Source: Anaerococcus sp. (GTDB lineage Bacteria > Bacillota > Clostridia > Tissierellales > Peptoniphilaceae). From it: DNA of 28,117 nt. The stretch spans positions 1 through 28,117 of the forward strand of contig NZ_JAPJPG010000017.1 of NCBI RefSeq assembly GCF_030825785.1, in the 5' to 3' direction. Shown here piece after piece: positions 1-7,459 of this stretch (the stretch's first letter is position 1; every line of letters begins with the position of its first letter). A program made the translations under genes and the position numbers. The notes beneath the pieces are model-generated. The model saw only the letters and a list, made by a program, of their open reading frames with translations, did not search any database and was not told the origin of the DNA.

Positions 1-256
1 ACGTTATATGCAACCGTTTTATTATTATAAAGAAATCTAATAGATTCTTATAATTATTGTAAAAAATCAAAGTCGCTCTTGCAAGCTGAGTACAAGTCCG
101 AATTTTTAAAAATATCTTATGATTTACATCAACAATAGAGTGTAAATCAGAAAAAAATGGATTATAAATTCCCTTTGCAAGTGTATTTTTTTGTGGGAAA
201 ATTTATTTAAGTATTTTTCTCCTATCAAAATCAAGCTTTTTAAAGATAAATACTTC

Positions 257-285
257 TTGACAAATAAAAAAAGTCCTGTTATATT
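257..285 (+). promoter_or_regulatory. Sigma-A type promoter of the LacI-ribokinase operon
   Basis: A perfect -35 TTGACA (257-262) and a -10 TATATT (280-285) are separated by 17 bp. Transcription should start near 292, within or beside the palindrome at 294-307. Confidence 0.85.
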
Positions 286-293
286 AGGGATAG

Positions 294-307
294 TTAAAAC
301 GTTTTAA
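294..307. promoter_or_regulatory. Perfect palindromic LacI-family operator
   Basis: TTAAAACGTTTTAA is a perfect 14-bp palindrome with the central CG typical of LacI-family operators. It covers the predicted start of transcription of the LacI-family gene, so autoregulation by blocking the promoter is likely. It is not a cre site, because the TG..CA ends are missing. Confidence 0.8.
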
Positions 308-326
308 TTGTGATGAGGAGTTGCTT

Positions 327-1328
327 ATGCCTACTATAAAAGATGTTGCAGCCTTGGCTGGAGTTTCTATTACTACTGTTTCTATGGTGCTTAATAGGAC
401 TGATGACAAGATTTCTGCTAAGACTAAGGAGAAGGTTTTTCTTGCTGCGGAGGAGTTAGGTTACAATGCCAATAAGATTGCCAGAGCCCTCGCTAGCAAG
501 AAGAGCAACGTGATTATGGCGGTTATTCCTGATATTTCCAATCCTTTCTTTTCGGTTTTGGTCAAGTTTCTAACAAATTATTGTCTAGAATACAATTATT
601 TTTTGTATATTCACAATTCAAATAACAAGTCCATATCCAAGAAGGACTTCAAAGCTCTTTTGGAAAATGATTACATAGCGGCCTGCCTTCTTGTAGATAG
701 AAATGTTAAGGGCTTGGACGACGAGATAATAGAAAAGTACAATGTGGTCTTCCTAGATGAGGTTGATTTCTCAAATTCTAAGAAAAATCTAGTCACAGGC
801 AACAATGAGCTTGGTGGCATGCTTGCCATGAACTATCTTTTGGACAGAGGCTTTAGGAAAATTGGCATGCTTATAGGGCCAAGGTCTACTGCTAACTCTT
901 CTAGGAGACTTTCTGGTGCTATAAAGGCTAGCATGAACCGTGATATTTATATCGACCCTAAAAATATTATCCATGGAGATTATTCATATGAAGGAGGATA
1001 TGCAGCAGGAAAGTTTTTCCTAGATAGGCAGGTAGATGCTATATTTTCTTTCTCGGATATGAGCTCTTATGGACTCTTAAATTATTTTAGAGAAAACAAA
1101 ATAAAGGTTCCGAGGGATATTTCTCTAGTAAGTTATGATAATTTATTTTTAAATAAAATTGTAAGTCCAAGGCTTACATCGATTGACCAAAATCTCGAGC
1201 GTATTGCCAAAGAGGCTATAGATTTGGCTGATGATTTGATAAATAAGAGGAAGACAGACAGTAGGATAGAGGTTGAGCCGATACTTTTTGAAGGAGAAAG
1301 CGTGGGGAGGATTTATGAAAATAATTAA
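327..1328 (+). CDS. LacI-family transcriptional regulator, RbsR-like
   Basis: This is a DNA-binding repressor of 333 residues. Residues 1-50 form the LacI helix-turn-helix and hinge (MPTIKDVAALAGVS start, then ARALASKKS). Residues from about 60 form a periplasmic-binding-protein-like effector domain, opening with VIPDISNPFF. The ATG at 327 is chosen over the in-frame TTG at 321 because GAGGAG at 315-320 lies 6 bases before the ATG and runs directly into the TTG. The gene overlaps the ribokinase gene by 14 bp, so the pair is co-transcribed. Ribose, or another sugar phosphorylated by the partner kinase, is the likely effector. The ribose role is inferred from the neighbours (ribokinase and an rbsD remnant), not from effector-binding residues. 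The palindrome at its own promoter points to autoregulation. Confidence 0.9.
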   Translation: MPTIKDVAALAGVSITTVSMVLNRTDDKISAKTKEKVFLAAEELGYNANKIARALASKKSNVIMAVIPDISNPFFSVLVKFLTNYCLEYNYFLYIHNSNNKSISKKDFKALLENDYIAACLLVDRNVKGLDDEIIEKYNVVFLDEVDFSNSKKNLVTGNNELGGMLAMNYLLDRGFRKIGMLIGPRSTANSSRRLSGAIKASMNRDIYIDPKNIIHGDYSYEGGYAAGKFFLDRQVDAIFSFSDMSSYGLLNYFRENKIKVPRDISLVSYDNLFLNKIVSPRLTSIDQNLERIAKEAIDLADDLINKRKTDSRIEVEPILFEGESVGRIYENN

Positions 1329-2208
1329 TTTCGGATCTATCAATATTGATATATTCTTTGCGGTAGATCATATAGTTAGACCAGGTGAGACCATTAGTGC
1401 AAGGTCTATAGAAAAAAGAGCAGGAGGCAAGGGTCTTAATCAATCGATCGCTCTGGCGAAAAACTCTGATTCTGTATACCATGTGGGAAATATCGGTATT
1501 GATGGGAAGTTTTTAGCAGAGTATTTGGAAAATGAGAATATAAATACTGAATTTGTGAGAGAAAGTAAAAGTCTTACAGGAAATGCCTTAATTCAAGTCG
1601 ATGATAAGGGGGAAAATTCCATAGTTCTCTATAAGGGAGCAAATTTCGATAATGATAAGGACTTTGTAGATAGGGTATTTGACCATTTTGATGAAAACGA
1701 TATATTGGTCTTACAAAATGAAATAAATATGATGGATTATATCATTGACAGGGCCTACGAGAAGGGCTTAAAGATAGTCTTAAATCCTTCACCAATCACA
1801 GAAGAGATCAAGAAATTTGATTATGATAAGATCGATATGCTACTTTTAAATGAGCATGAGGCTAAAGCCATTAGCGGAAAGGAAGGAGTAGACGATAATA
1901 TAAGATATTTCAAAGAAACTTATCCAAAGCTTAAGCTAGTCATAACCTTGGGCAAGGAGGGGTCAATTTATATATCACAAGAAGAGACTATAAGACAAAA
2001 GGCCAAAAAGGTTAAGGCTATTGATTCTACAGGGGCGGGAGATACATTCACAGGATATTTTGTAGCAAATTTCTACAAAGGAAAGAAAGTTAAGGATTGT
2101 CTTGAGCTTGCAACTTCTGCATCAGCTCTATCTGTTACCAAAAAGGGAGCGAGCGTCTCTATACCAAGCTTTTCAGAAGTAGAGGAATTTATGAAGGAGT
2201 CACTATGA
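1315..2208 (+). CDS. rbsK: Ribokinase (PfkB family)
   Basis: Ribokinase transfers phosphate from ATP to D-ribose, giving ribose 5-phosphate in the cytoplasm. The 297-residue protein begins with the substrate-binding segment GSINID and carries PfkB signature 1 (AGGKGLNQ, about residues 36-43) and signature 2 (DSTGAGDTF), with the catalytic Asp at about residue 243. The ATG at 1315 is preferred because GGGGAGG at 1304-1310 sits 4 bases before it; a start at 1273 would add 14 residues unlike the family. It overlaps the regulator gene by 14 bp and ends in an ATGA overlap with the rbsD remnant. No ribose transporter follows, so uptake must be encoded elsewhere or has been lost. A related sugar kinase specificity within PfkB is possible, but the linked rbsD fragment favours ribose. 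Confidence 0.88.
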   Translation: MKIINFGSINIDIFFAVDHIVRPGETISARSIEKRAGGKGLNQSIALAKNSDSVYHVGNIGIDGKFLAEYLENENINTEFVRESKSLTGNALIQVDDKGENSIVLYKGANFDNDKDFVDRVFDHFDENDILVLQNEINMMDYIIDRAYEKGLKIVLNPSPITEEIKKFDYDKIDMLLLNEHEAKAISGKEGVDDNIRYFKETYPKLKLVITLGKEGSIYISQEETIRQKAKKVKAIDSTGAGDTFTGYFVANFYKGKKVKDCLELATSASALSVTKKGASVSIPSFSEVEEFMKESL

Positions 2209-2396
2209 AAGTAAAAGGAATTTTAAATAGCGATATAGCAAATGGCCTTGCTGATTTGGGTCATATGGACCTTATAGATGTGGGAGATTGTGGTCTTCCT
2301 ATAGAGAATAACAAAAAAAACCCCTCAATCCGTATTCCGGCTTTTGGGGTTCAGTTCATAAATCTGTGGTCTGCGGAAAGTTTTTTTAATCTATAA
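2205..2396 (+). pseudogene. rbsD: Truncated rbsD (D-ribose pyranase) remnant
   Basis: RbsD interconverts the pyranose and furanose forms of ribose and is normally about 130-140 residues. Here the first 30 or so residues match the family start (ILNSDIANGLADLGHMD, then DVGDCGLPI). Similarity stops at about residue 34, and the frame closes after 63 residues in sequence unlike RbsD. The C-terminal part, which holds much of the active site and the subunit interface, is absent, so the product should not work. The start overlaps the ribokinase stop as ATGA, as in an intact operon. The unrelated tail coincides with the terminator of the opposing DeoR gene, so the break at about 2310 looks like a deletion or rearrangement junction. 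Confidence 0.8.
2313..2351 (-). terminator. Rho-independent terminator of the DeoR-family gene
   Basis: Read on the minus strand, AACCCC (2351-2346) pairs with GGGGTT (2324-2319), with a second small CCG/CGG stem inside the loop. A run of eight T follows (2320-2313). The plus-strand reading has A residues before the stem and no T-run after it, so the site serves the minus-strand gene even though it lies within the rbsD remnant. Confidence 0.85.
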
Positions 2397-2398
2397 AG

Positions 2399-3154
2399 CT
2401 AAACAAGGATTACTTTGACATTGAGCTTTTCTATATATTCGAGAGTTATCCTATCTATATCGCTATCTGTGATAATAAAGTCGATATTTTTCAAGTTTCC
2501 TATTTTGAAGTTAGTAGATTTTTTAAATTTTGAGGAATCACATACCAGGATATTTTTATCCGTTGATTCATTTAGCATATACTGATTAACTTCTACTTCA
2601 TCAAGAACTGAAGTTGTAAGCTCACCTTCGTCTGTTATACCAGATATACCTAGAATAGTAATATTCGAAGCGACACTTTTTAGATTGTTAAGGGCAAAAG
2701 ATCCAGTGAGAACATTTTTAGGAGAAGATACTTTTCCGCCTGTAAGTATCACACTTACCAAAGGATCTATTTCCACACAGGATGCTTTAGCATTATTTGT
2801 GATAATATTAACCCTTTTATTCTTAATATATTTTATAACCATTAGTGCGGTTGATGAAGAATTTATAAAAATATCGTCGTTATCACTAATAAAATCAGCA
2901 CATTTTTTAGCGATTTTTTCTTTTTTATTTTCTAAAAGTAAGTTTTTAGAATTTGGGTTTTTAATAGCTCTTGCCCCACCATAATATCTTTCTATTTCTC
3001 CAAGCTCTTGAAGATAATTCAAATCTCTTCTGATGGTTATCTCAGATACATCAAAGTTGTCTATTAATTCGGCTGTTGTGATTGATTTTTTACTTCTTAT
3101 GAGATCTAAAATACTTTCTCTTCTTCTTTCAACTACAGTCTTATTTGTTTCCAT
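2399..3154 (-). CDS. ulaR: DeoR-family transcriptional regulator, UlaR-like
   Basis: This is a 251-residue regulator, the same length as E. coli UlaR. Residues about 10-60 form the DeoR helix-turn-helix (ESILDLIRSKKSITTAEL, then SEITIRRDLNYL). The rest is the DeoR effector domain of the ribose 5-phosphate isomerase fold, including FINSSSTA and ILTGGKV. The ATG at 3154 is preferred over the GTG at 3160: GAGG then stands 5 bases before it, whereas it would abut the GTG. It is divergent from the ascorbate operon, so it is the obvious local controller. In E. coli UlaR responds to L-ascorbate 6-phosphate, the substrate of UlaG; the same ligand is inferred here. The paired repeats at 3208-3292 are candidate binding sites. 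Another DeoR subgroup remains possible. Confidence 0.82.
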   Translation of the reverse strand: METNKTVVERRRESILDLIRSKKSITTAELIDNFDVSEITIRRDLNYLQELGEIERYYGGARAIKNPNSKNLLLENKKEKIAKKCADFISDNDDIFINSSSTALMVIKYIKNKRVNIITNNAKASCVEIDPLVSVILTGGKVSSPKNVLTGSFALNNLKSVASNITILGISGITDEGELTTSVLDEVEVNQYMLNESTDKNILVCDSSKFKKSTNFKIGNLKNIDFIITDSDIDRITLEYIEKLNVKVILV

Positions 3155-3207
3155 ATTCACCTCTTTCCTATATCATATCCTTTATATAGATAAAAATCAA
3201 TATTAAA

Positions 3208-3292
3208 TGATTGTTGTGATTGCTAATCGAATAAAAACGTGCTTTTTCTAGGTTAAAACTCTAGAAAAAGCGTGAAACAATCTAAACAATCA
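3208..3292. promoter_or_regulatory. Nested inverted repeats, candidate DeoR/UlaR operator
   Basis: TGATTGTTGTGATTG (3208-3222) and CAATCTAAACAATCA (3278-3292) are inverted copies matching at 13 of 15 positions. Each arm itself holds two TGATTG or AGATTG units, a pattern common in DeoR-family operators. Between them is a perfect 11-bp stem (GCTTTTTCTAG 3241-3251, CTAGAAAAAGC 3261-3271) with a 9-base loop. The region lies between the divergent regulator and ula genes. Binding by the adjacent regulator is inference. Confidence 0.65.
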
Positions 3293-3323
3293 TAAAATAT
3301 AATGATTATTTGATAGATGATGC

Positions 3324-3352
3324 TTGACTGATCATATATTTTACGATATCAT
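3324..3352 (+). promoter_or_regulatory. Probable promoter of the ula operon
   Basis: TTGACT (3324-3329) and TATCAT (3347-3352) are 17 bp apart. A better -10 match (TATAAT, 3352-3357) overlaps it but would make a 22-bp spacer. The promoter lies downstream of the proposed operator arms and 45 bp before ulaG. Confidence 0.6.
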
Positions 3353-3397
3353 ATAATTGAAAATAAAACTATTTTAAATTAAAATGGAGGTGGCTAG

Positions 3398-4462
3398 ATG
3401 AGTCAAGTTGATGAAATTACCAGGGAAAAATGGATATTAGGCGCTTTCCCAGAATGGGGTACGTGGCTTAATGAAGAAATTGATGAAGAAGTCGTAAAAA
3501 AAGGAACTTTTGCGATGTGGTGGATAGGTTGTACAGGTATTTGGTTTAAGACTGAAAACGATACTAACCTTGCAGTAGATTTGTGGTTTGGAAATGGTAA
3601 GAGAACAAAAAAGGTTAAGGATATGGCTCCTTACCACCAAATGAGAAATATGACAGGGGGTAAAGCTCTACAGCCAAATCTTAGAGCAAATCCAATAGTT
3701 TTCGATCCCTTTGCAGTAACAAAGGTTGATGCTGTTTTGTCTACTCACTACCATAACGATCACATCGATCCTTATTTTGCAGCAGCTGTACTAAAAAATT
3801 GCTCAGATGATGTACCATTTATAGGACCAGAAGAATCTGTGAAAAAGTGGTTATCATATGGAGTTCCTGAAGAGAGATGTAAGATTGTAAAGCCAGGAGA
3901 TGAGATTACTATTAAGGATACGACAATTGTAGTTTTGGATTCGTTCGATAGGACTTGCTTGGTAACAACTGAAGTTGGCGAAGATATCGAAGGTGTTTGC
4001 CCAACAAATATGGATGAAAAGGCAGTAAACTACCTAATCCAAATGCCAGCTGGTACAGTTTATCACACAGGTGATTCTCACTTCTCAATAGGTTATGCTG
4101 AAGTTGGCAAGAAATATGATATAGATATTGCTTTTGGATCATATGGTGATAACCCTGTAGGAAACCAAGATAAGATGACTTCAATTGATATTTTGAGAAT
4201 GGCAGAGTCTGTTGGCTGTAAAGTAGTTATCCCTATCCATCATGATGTATGGACAAACTTTAAAGCAGATCCTAAAGAGATTAAATTTTTGTGGAATTAC
4301 AGAAAAGATAGGTCAAAATATAAGTTCCACCCATACATTTGGGAAGTAGGTGGCAAGTATGTATGGCCAGATAACAAGGATGATTTTGAATTTAGATACA
4401 GACCTGGTTTTGAAGATGCTTTTGAAAATGAAAGAAACGTACCTTTCAAGTCCATATTGTAA
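3398..4462 (+). CDS. ulaG: L-ascorbate-6-phosphate lactonase UlaG
   Basis: UlaG hydrolyses L-ascorbate 6-phosphate to 3-keto-L-gulonate 6-phosphate, the first cytoplasmic step of ascorbate use. The protein has 354 residues, the same as E. coli UlaG. It is a metallo-beta-lactamase-fold hydrolase with the metal motif HYHNDH (His117, His119, Asp121, His122) and a further metal-site histidine in the YHTGDSH segment. The C-terminal IPIHHDVW and WEVGGKYVWP segments are typical of the family. GGAGG at 3384-3388 supports the start. It is the first gene of the operon and is divergent from the DeoR gene, as in enterobacteria, where ulaG is transcribed apart from ulaABCDEF. Here it seems joined to the rest, with only a 60-bp gap that holds a hairpin. 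Confidence 0.95.
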   Translation: MSQVDEITREKWILGAFPEWGTWLNEEIDEEVVKKGTFAMWWIGCTGIWFKTENDTNLAVDLWFGNGKRTKKVKDMAPYHQMRNMTGGKALQPNLRANPIVFDPFAVTKVDAVLSTHYHNDHIDPYFAAAVLKNCSDDVPFIGPEESVKKWLSYGVPEERCKIVKPGDEITIKDTTIVVLDSFDRTCLVTTEVGEDIEGVCPTNMDEKAVNYLIQMPAGTVYHTGDSHFSIGYAEVGKKYDIDIAFGSYGDNPVGNQDKMTSIDILRMAESVGCKVVIPIHHDVWTNFKADPKEIKFLWNYRKDRSKYKFHPYIWEVGGKYVWPDNKDDFEFRYRPGFEDAFENERNVPFKSIL

Positions 4463-4471
4463 AGTATAAGT

Positions 4472-4496
4472 CAGCTTAGTATAAAAGACTAAGCTG
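4472..4496 (+). other. Hairpin between ulaG and ulaC
   Basis: A perfect 9-bp stem, CAGCTTAGT (4472-4480) with ACTAAGCTG (4488-4496), has a 7-base loop. No T-run follows, so it is not a standard terminator. It may protect the 3' end of ulaG mRNA after cleavage, or tune the amount of lactonase against the transporter. Confidence 0.6.
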
Positions 4497-4522
4497 CTTA
4501 AATACATATAAGTGAGGATAAA

Positions 4523-4978
4523 ATGATTGATAGAATAATTGAAAAAGGTCTATTTGATTTCTATAACGAGATAGATAGCTGGCAAGAAGCTATAAATAAA
4601 TCATGCAATAAATTGATTGAAAAAAATATAGTGGATGAAAGATATCCTAAACAAGTTATAGAGACAGTTGAAAAATATGGACCATATATAGTTCTGATTC
4701 CTGGGGTAGCGATGCCTCATTGCCAAGAATGTGCAGAGGGAGTAAATGATACTGCTGTTTCTTTTATGAAAGTTGAAAAGCCAGTTGTATTTGATAAAGA
4801 TGACAGAGATAAGGATGCTAGGTTATTTTTCACTATAGCGAGTGAAGATTCTTCAAAGCATCTTGAAAACATTGCCGCACTTTCTGATATCTTATGTGAT
4901 GAAGAGATTGTGGAAGCTTTTAATAAGGCTAAAAATGTAAATGATTTGAAAGAAATCGTAAAAAAATATAATATTTAG
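4523..4978 (+). CDS. ulaC: Ascorbate PTS component EIIA (UlaC)
   Basis: This is the cytoplasmic phosphocarrier that takes phosphate from HPr and passes it to EIIB (UlaB). The 151-residue protein matches the mannitol/fructose-type EIIA domain (PTS_EIIA_2). The phosphorylated histidine is His66 in GVAMPHCQ. The length fits UlaC (about 154 residues). GTGAGG upstream supports the start. It lies 8 bp before the EIIC gene. The order ulaC-A-B differs from the E. coli order ulaA-B-C. Confidence 0.92.
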   Translation: MIDRIIEKGLFDFYNEIDSWQEAINKSCNKLIEKNIVDERYPKQVIETVEKYGPYIVLIPGVAMPHCQECAEGVNDTAVSFMKVEKPVVFDKDDRDKDARLFFTIASEDSSKHLENIAALSDILCDEEIVEAFNKAKNVNDLKEIVKKYNI

Positions 4979-4986
4979 AGGTAGAT

Positions 4987-6450
4987 ATGAATATAGTTTT
5001 TGAAATTCTACTTGGTTTCGTAAAAAACGTTCTCACTAAACCAGCGTTTTTTATAGGGTTTTTAGTATTGATTGGATATTTGCTAGATGGTAAAAAATGG
5101 TACGATGCTTTGGCTGGTTTTATAAAAGCTACAGTTGGCTACATGATTTTGATGGTTGGTTCTGGTGGCCTTGTTTCTACTTTTAGACCAATTCTTACAG
5201 GACTTAAGGATAAGTTTAATATCTCAGCTACAGTTATAGATCCATATTTTGGTCAAAATGCAGTAACTGAGGGTATGGAACATATTGGCAGATCTTTTTC
5301 CCAAGTTATGATTTTGTTATTGATTGCTTTTATTATCAATATTATCTTAGTAAGAGCTAAAAACATAACAAAAATGAGAGCGGTATTTACAACAGGTCAC
5401 GTTCAAATGCAACAAGCAGCAACTGCTTTTTGGCTAATTGTATTTTGTTTTCCTAAACTTGGTCAAACACCAATTCTTATAATTATGGCTATACTCCTAG
5501 GTCTTTATTGGGCTGTAGGTAGTAATTTGACAGTAGAAGATACTCAACATTTAACAGATGGTGCAGGATTTTGTATAGCCCACCAACAGATGTTTGGTAT
5601 AAAGCTAGCTTGTTTTTTAAGCGATAAATTATTTGGTAGGAAAAAAGATGAAAGTAAAGATATCGATGATATAGAACTTCCAGGATTCTTATCTATATTT
5701 AATGAAAATATGGTTGCTACAGCAATCCTCATGACCCTATTTTTTGGAGTTATCCAAGGAGTTTTGGGAAAAGATTATTTAGTTGCACAAGAAGCTTTAA
5801 AAATGGAAGATAACTTTTTCTTCTATATTTTGCAATCTTCATTTAGCTTTGCTGTTAACCTTGCTATTTTACAATTAGGAGTAAGAACTTTCGTTGGCGA
5901 GTTGACCAACTCATTTGATGGTATACAAAACAAACTCTTGCCAGGAGCTTTACCTGGAATAGATTGTGCAGCTGTATTTGGATTTGGTGCTGCTAATGCT
6001 GTTACTATAGGATTCTTGTTTGGAGCCCTTGGTCAGTTCATAGCTATCGCTGCATTATTTTTGCTAAAATCTCCAACTCTAATAATAGCGGGATTCGTAC
6101 CATTATTTTTCGATAATGCAGTAATAGGAGTATATGCAAATAATAGAGGAGGATATAAGGCAGCTATGCTAATTCCTTTATTATCAGGTCTAATCCAAGT
6201 ATTCGGTTCAGCTTTCATAGCTACTTATACAGGACTTGCGCAATACGGAGGATATCTAGGAATGTTCGACTGGGCAAGCATATGGCCAGCTTTCACAGTA
6301 ATAATGAACAATATCTCATATATTGGTGTAGCAATAGTTGCGATAGTATTGATAGCTATACCACAAATCCAATACAGGAAAAATAAAGCCGGTTATTTCA
6401 TGATCACAGAAGATTATGAGGAATATAAAAAAACAATTGAGAAAAAATAG
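4987..6450 (+). CDS. ulaA: Ascorbate PTS permease EIIC (UlaA)
   Basis: This is the membrane channel that moves L-ascorbate into the cell while EIIB phosphorylates it at C6. The protein has 487 residues with about ten or more hydrophobic segments spread along its length and a short cytoplasmic tail (YEEYKKTIEKK end). It fits the UlaA/SgaT family in length (E. coli about 465) and in family-like segments such as FGQNAVTEGMEHIGRSFSQ and the GALPGIDCAAVFGFGAANAV region near residues 318-337. GAGGTAG at 4979-4985 is the ribosome site. It is flanked by the EIIA and EIIB genes with 8-9 bp gaps, so all three PTS parts are made together. Confidence 0.93.
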   Translation: MNIVFEILLGFVKNVLTKPAFFIGFLVLIGYLLDGKKWYDALAGFIKATVGYMILMVGSGGLVSTFRPILTGLKDKFNISATVIDPYFGQNAVTEGMEHIGRSFSQVMILLLIAFIINIILVRAKNITKMRAVFTTGHVQMQQAATAFWLIVFCFPKLGQTPILIIMAILLGLYWAVGSNLTVEDTQHLTDGAGFCIAHQQMFGIKLACFLSDKLFGRKKDESKDIDDIELPGFLSIFNENMVATAILMTLFFGVIQGVLGKDYLVAQEALKMEDNFFFYILQSSFSFAVNLAILQLGVRTFVGELTNSFDGIQNKLLPGALPGIDCAAVFGFGAANAVTIGFLFGALGQFIAIAALFLLKSPTLIIAGFVPLFFDNAVIGVYANNRGGYKAAMLIPLLSGLIQVFGSAFIATYTGLAQYGGYLGMFDWASIWPAFTVIMNNISYIGVAIVAIVLIAIPQIQYRKNKAGYFMITEDYEEYKKTIEKK

Positions 6451-6459
6451 GAGGATAAG

Positions 6460-6756
6460 ATGAAAGTAATAGTTGCATGTGCGAATGGTGCAGGAACATC
6501 ACTTATGATGATGAATAAGATTAAGCAAGCTTTTAAGGAATTAGACTATAAGGGAAAACTTGATATTTCTCATTGCTCTTTATCAGAAGGTAAGTCTACA
6601 GGAAGAAATGCAGATGTAATCTTTTGTGCAATCAATTTTATGAAAGATTTCGACCAACTTAAGGCTAAGGGAGTTAAAATAGTTGGTATGAAAAATATTT
6701 TGTCAAAAGATGAAGCGATCGAAAAAATAAAAGAACACAATTTGTTAGAAAAGTAA
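6460..6756 (+). CDS. ulaB: Ascorbate PTS component EIIB (UlaB)
   Basis: This small cytoplasmic phosphocarrier (98 residues) receives phosphate from EIIA and donates it to ascorbate during transport. The N-terminal loop VACANGAGTSLMM is the lactose/cellobiose-like EIIB P-loop, with the phosphorylated Cys7. The length matches UlaB (about 100 residues). AGGAGG sits just before the start. The separate B and C genes, rather than a fusion, match the classical ula arrangement. Confidence 0.92.
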   Translation: MKVIVACANGAGTSLMMMNKIKQAFKELDYKGKLDISHCSLSEGKSTGRNADVIFCAINFMKDFDQLKAKGVKIVGMKNILSKDEAIEKIKEHNLLEK

Positions 6757-6766
6757 GAGAAGAATT

Positions 6767-7459
6767 ATGTTAGAAGAGATTAAGGAAAGAGTATTTAGGG
6801 CGAATTTACTATTGCCTAAATACGGATTAGTTAAGTTTACCTGGGGTAATGTTTCGGAAATTAGCCCAGATAGAAAATATGTAGTGATAAAACCTTCTGG
6901 TGTTGAGTATGATGCTATGAAAGCAAGTGATATGGTTGTAGTAGATCTCGATGGAAATGTAGTAGAAGGAAATTATAAGCCTTCTAGTGATACTCCAACT
7001 CACATCGAGCTTTACAAAAAATACAAAGATATTTGTGGAATAACTCATACTCACTCTAGATGGGCAACTATTATGGCCCAAGCTAAAATTGAGATTAAGG
7101 CGTCTGGAACAACTCAAGGAGATTATTTTTACGGTTCAATCCCTGTAACTCGCGATATGACTAAGGAAGAAATTGAAAAAGACTATGAGAAAAACACAGG
7201 TCTTGTAATAATAGAATGCTTCGAAAAAAAAGGAATTTCCCCAAAAGATATACCAGCAGTTTTAGTTAGTAATCATGGACCTTTTAGCTTTGGTAAGGAT
7301 GCAGAAGATTCTGTCTTTCATTCAGTAGTTCTTGAAGAAGTTGCCTTTATGAATTGGCATTTGGAAGCGATAAATAGACATGAGCCTATGAGTAAAGAAT
7401 TGTTGGATAAACATTACTTGAGAAAACATGGAGCGAATGCTTATTATGGACAAAATTAA
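6767..7459 (+). CDS. ulaF: L-ribulose-5-phosphate 4-epimerase (UlaF/AraD)
   Basis: It interconverts L-ribulose 5-phosphate and D-xylulose 5-phosphate, the last step that joins ascorbate breakdown to the pentose phosphate pathway. The 230-residue protein matches class II aldolase-fold epimerases along its whole length: TWGNVS near the start, KPSSDTPTH at residues 71-79, the zinc-binding THTHSR (His94 and His96), SHGP-like NHGPF, and the closing LDKHYLRKHGANAYYGQ. Sequence alone cannot separate UlaF from AraD; the operon decides for UlaF. The end overlaps ulaE by 14 bp. Confidence 0.93.
   Translation: MLEEIKERVFRANLLLPKYGLVKFTWGNVSEISPDRKYVVIKPSGVEYDAMKASDMVVVDLDGNVVEGNYKPSSDTPTHIELYKKYKDICGITHTHSRWATIMAQAKIEIKASGTTQGDYFYGSIPVTRDMTKEEIEKDYEKNTGLVIIECFEKKGISPKDIPAVLVSNHGPFSFGKDAEDSVFHSVVLEEVAFMNWHLEAINRHEPMSKELLDKHYLRKHGANAYYGQN

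Larger units (their letters stand above)
1..326. other. Intergenic region upstream of the LacI-family gene
   Basis: No convincing gene is seen. The stretch is AT-rich. It holds a perfect 8-bp inverted repeat (GATTTACA at 121-128, TGTAAATC at 141-148) with no T-run directly after it on either strand. A weak hairpin at about 74-100 is followed by TTTTT at 103-107 and could end a gene lying to the left of the window. An 8-bp inverted repeat (AAGTATTT 209-216, AAATACTT 248-255) lies just upstream of the promoter at 257-285. The functions of these repeats are unknown. Confidence 0.6.

Noticed and set aside
121..148. Perfect 8-bp inverted repeat as a terminator of an upstream gene
   Set aside because: No T-run follows directly on either strand, so it is only noted as an inverted repeat.
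2319..2351. The CCCC/GGGG hairpin as a plus-strand terminator of the ribokinase operon
   Set aside because: The T-run exists only on the minus strand; on the plus strand the stem is preceded by A and followed by mixed bases.
2685..2984. A 99-codon plus-strand open frame opposite the DeoR gene
   Set aside because: It mirrors the well-conserved effector domain on the other strand and has no ribosome site or promoter; its hydrophobic look comes from the reversed codons.
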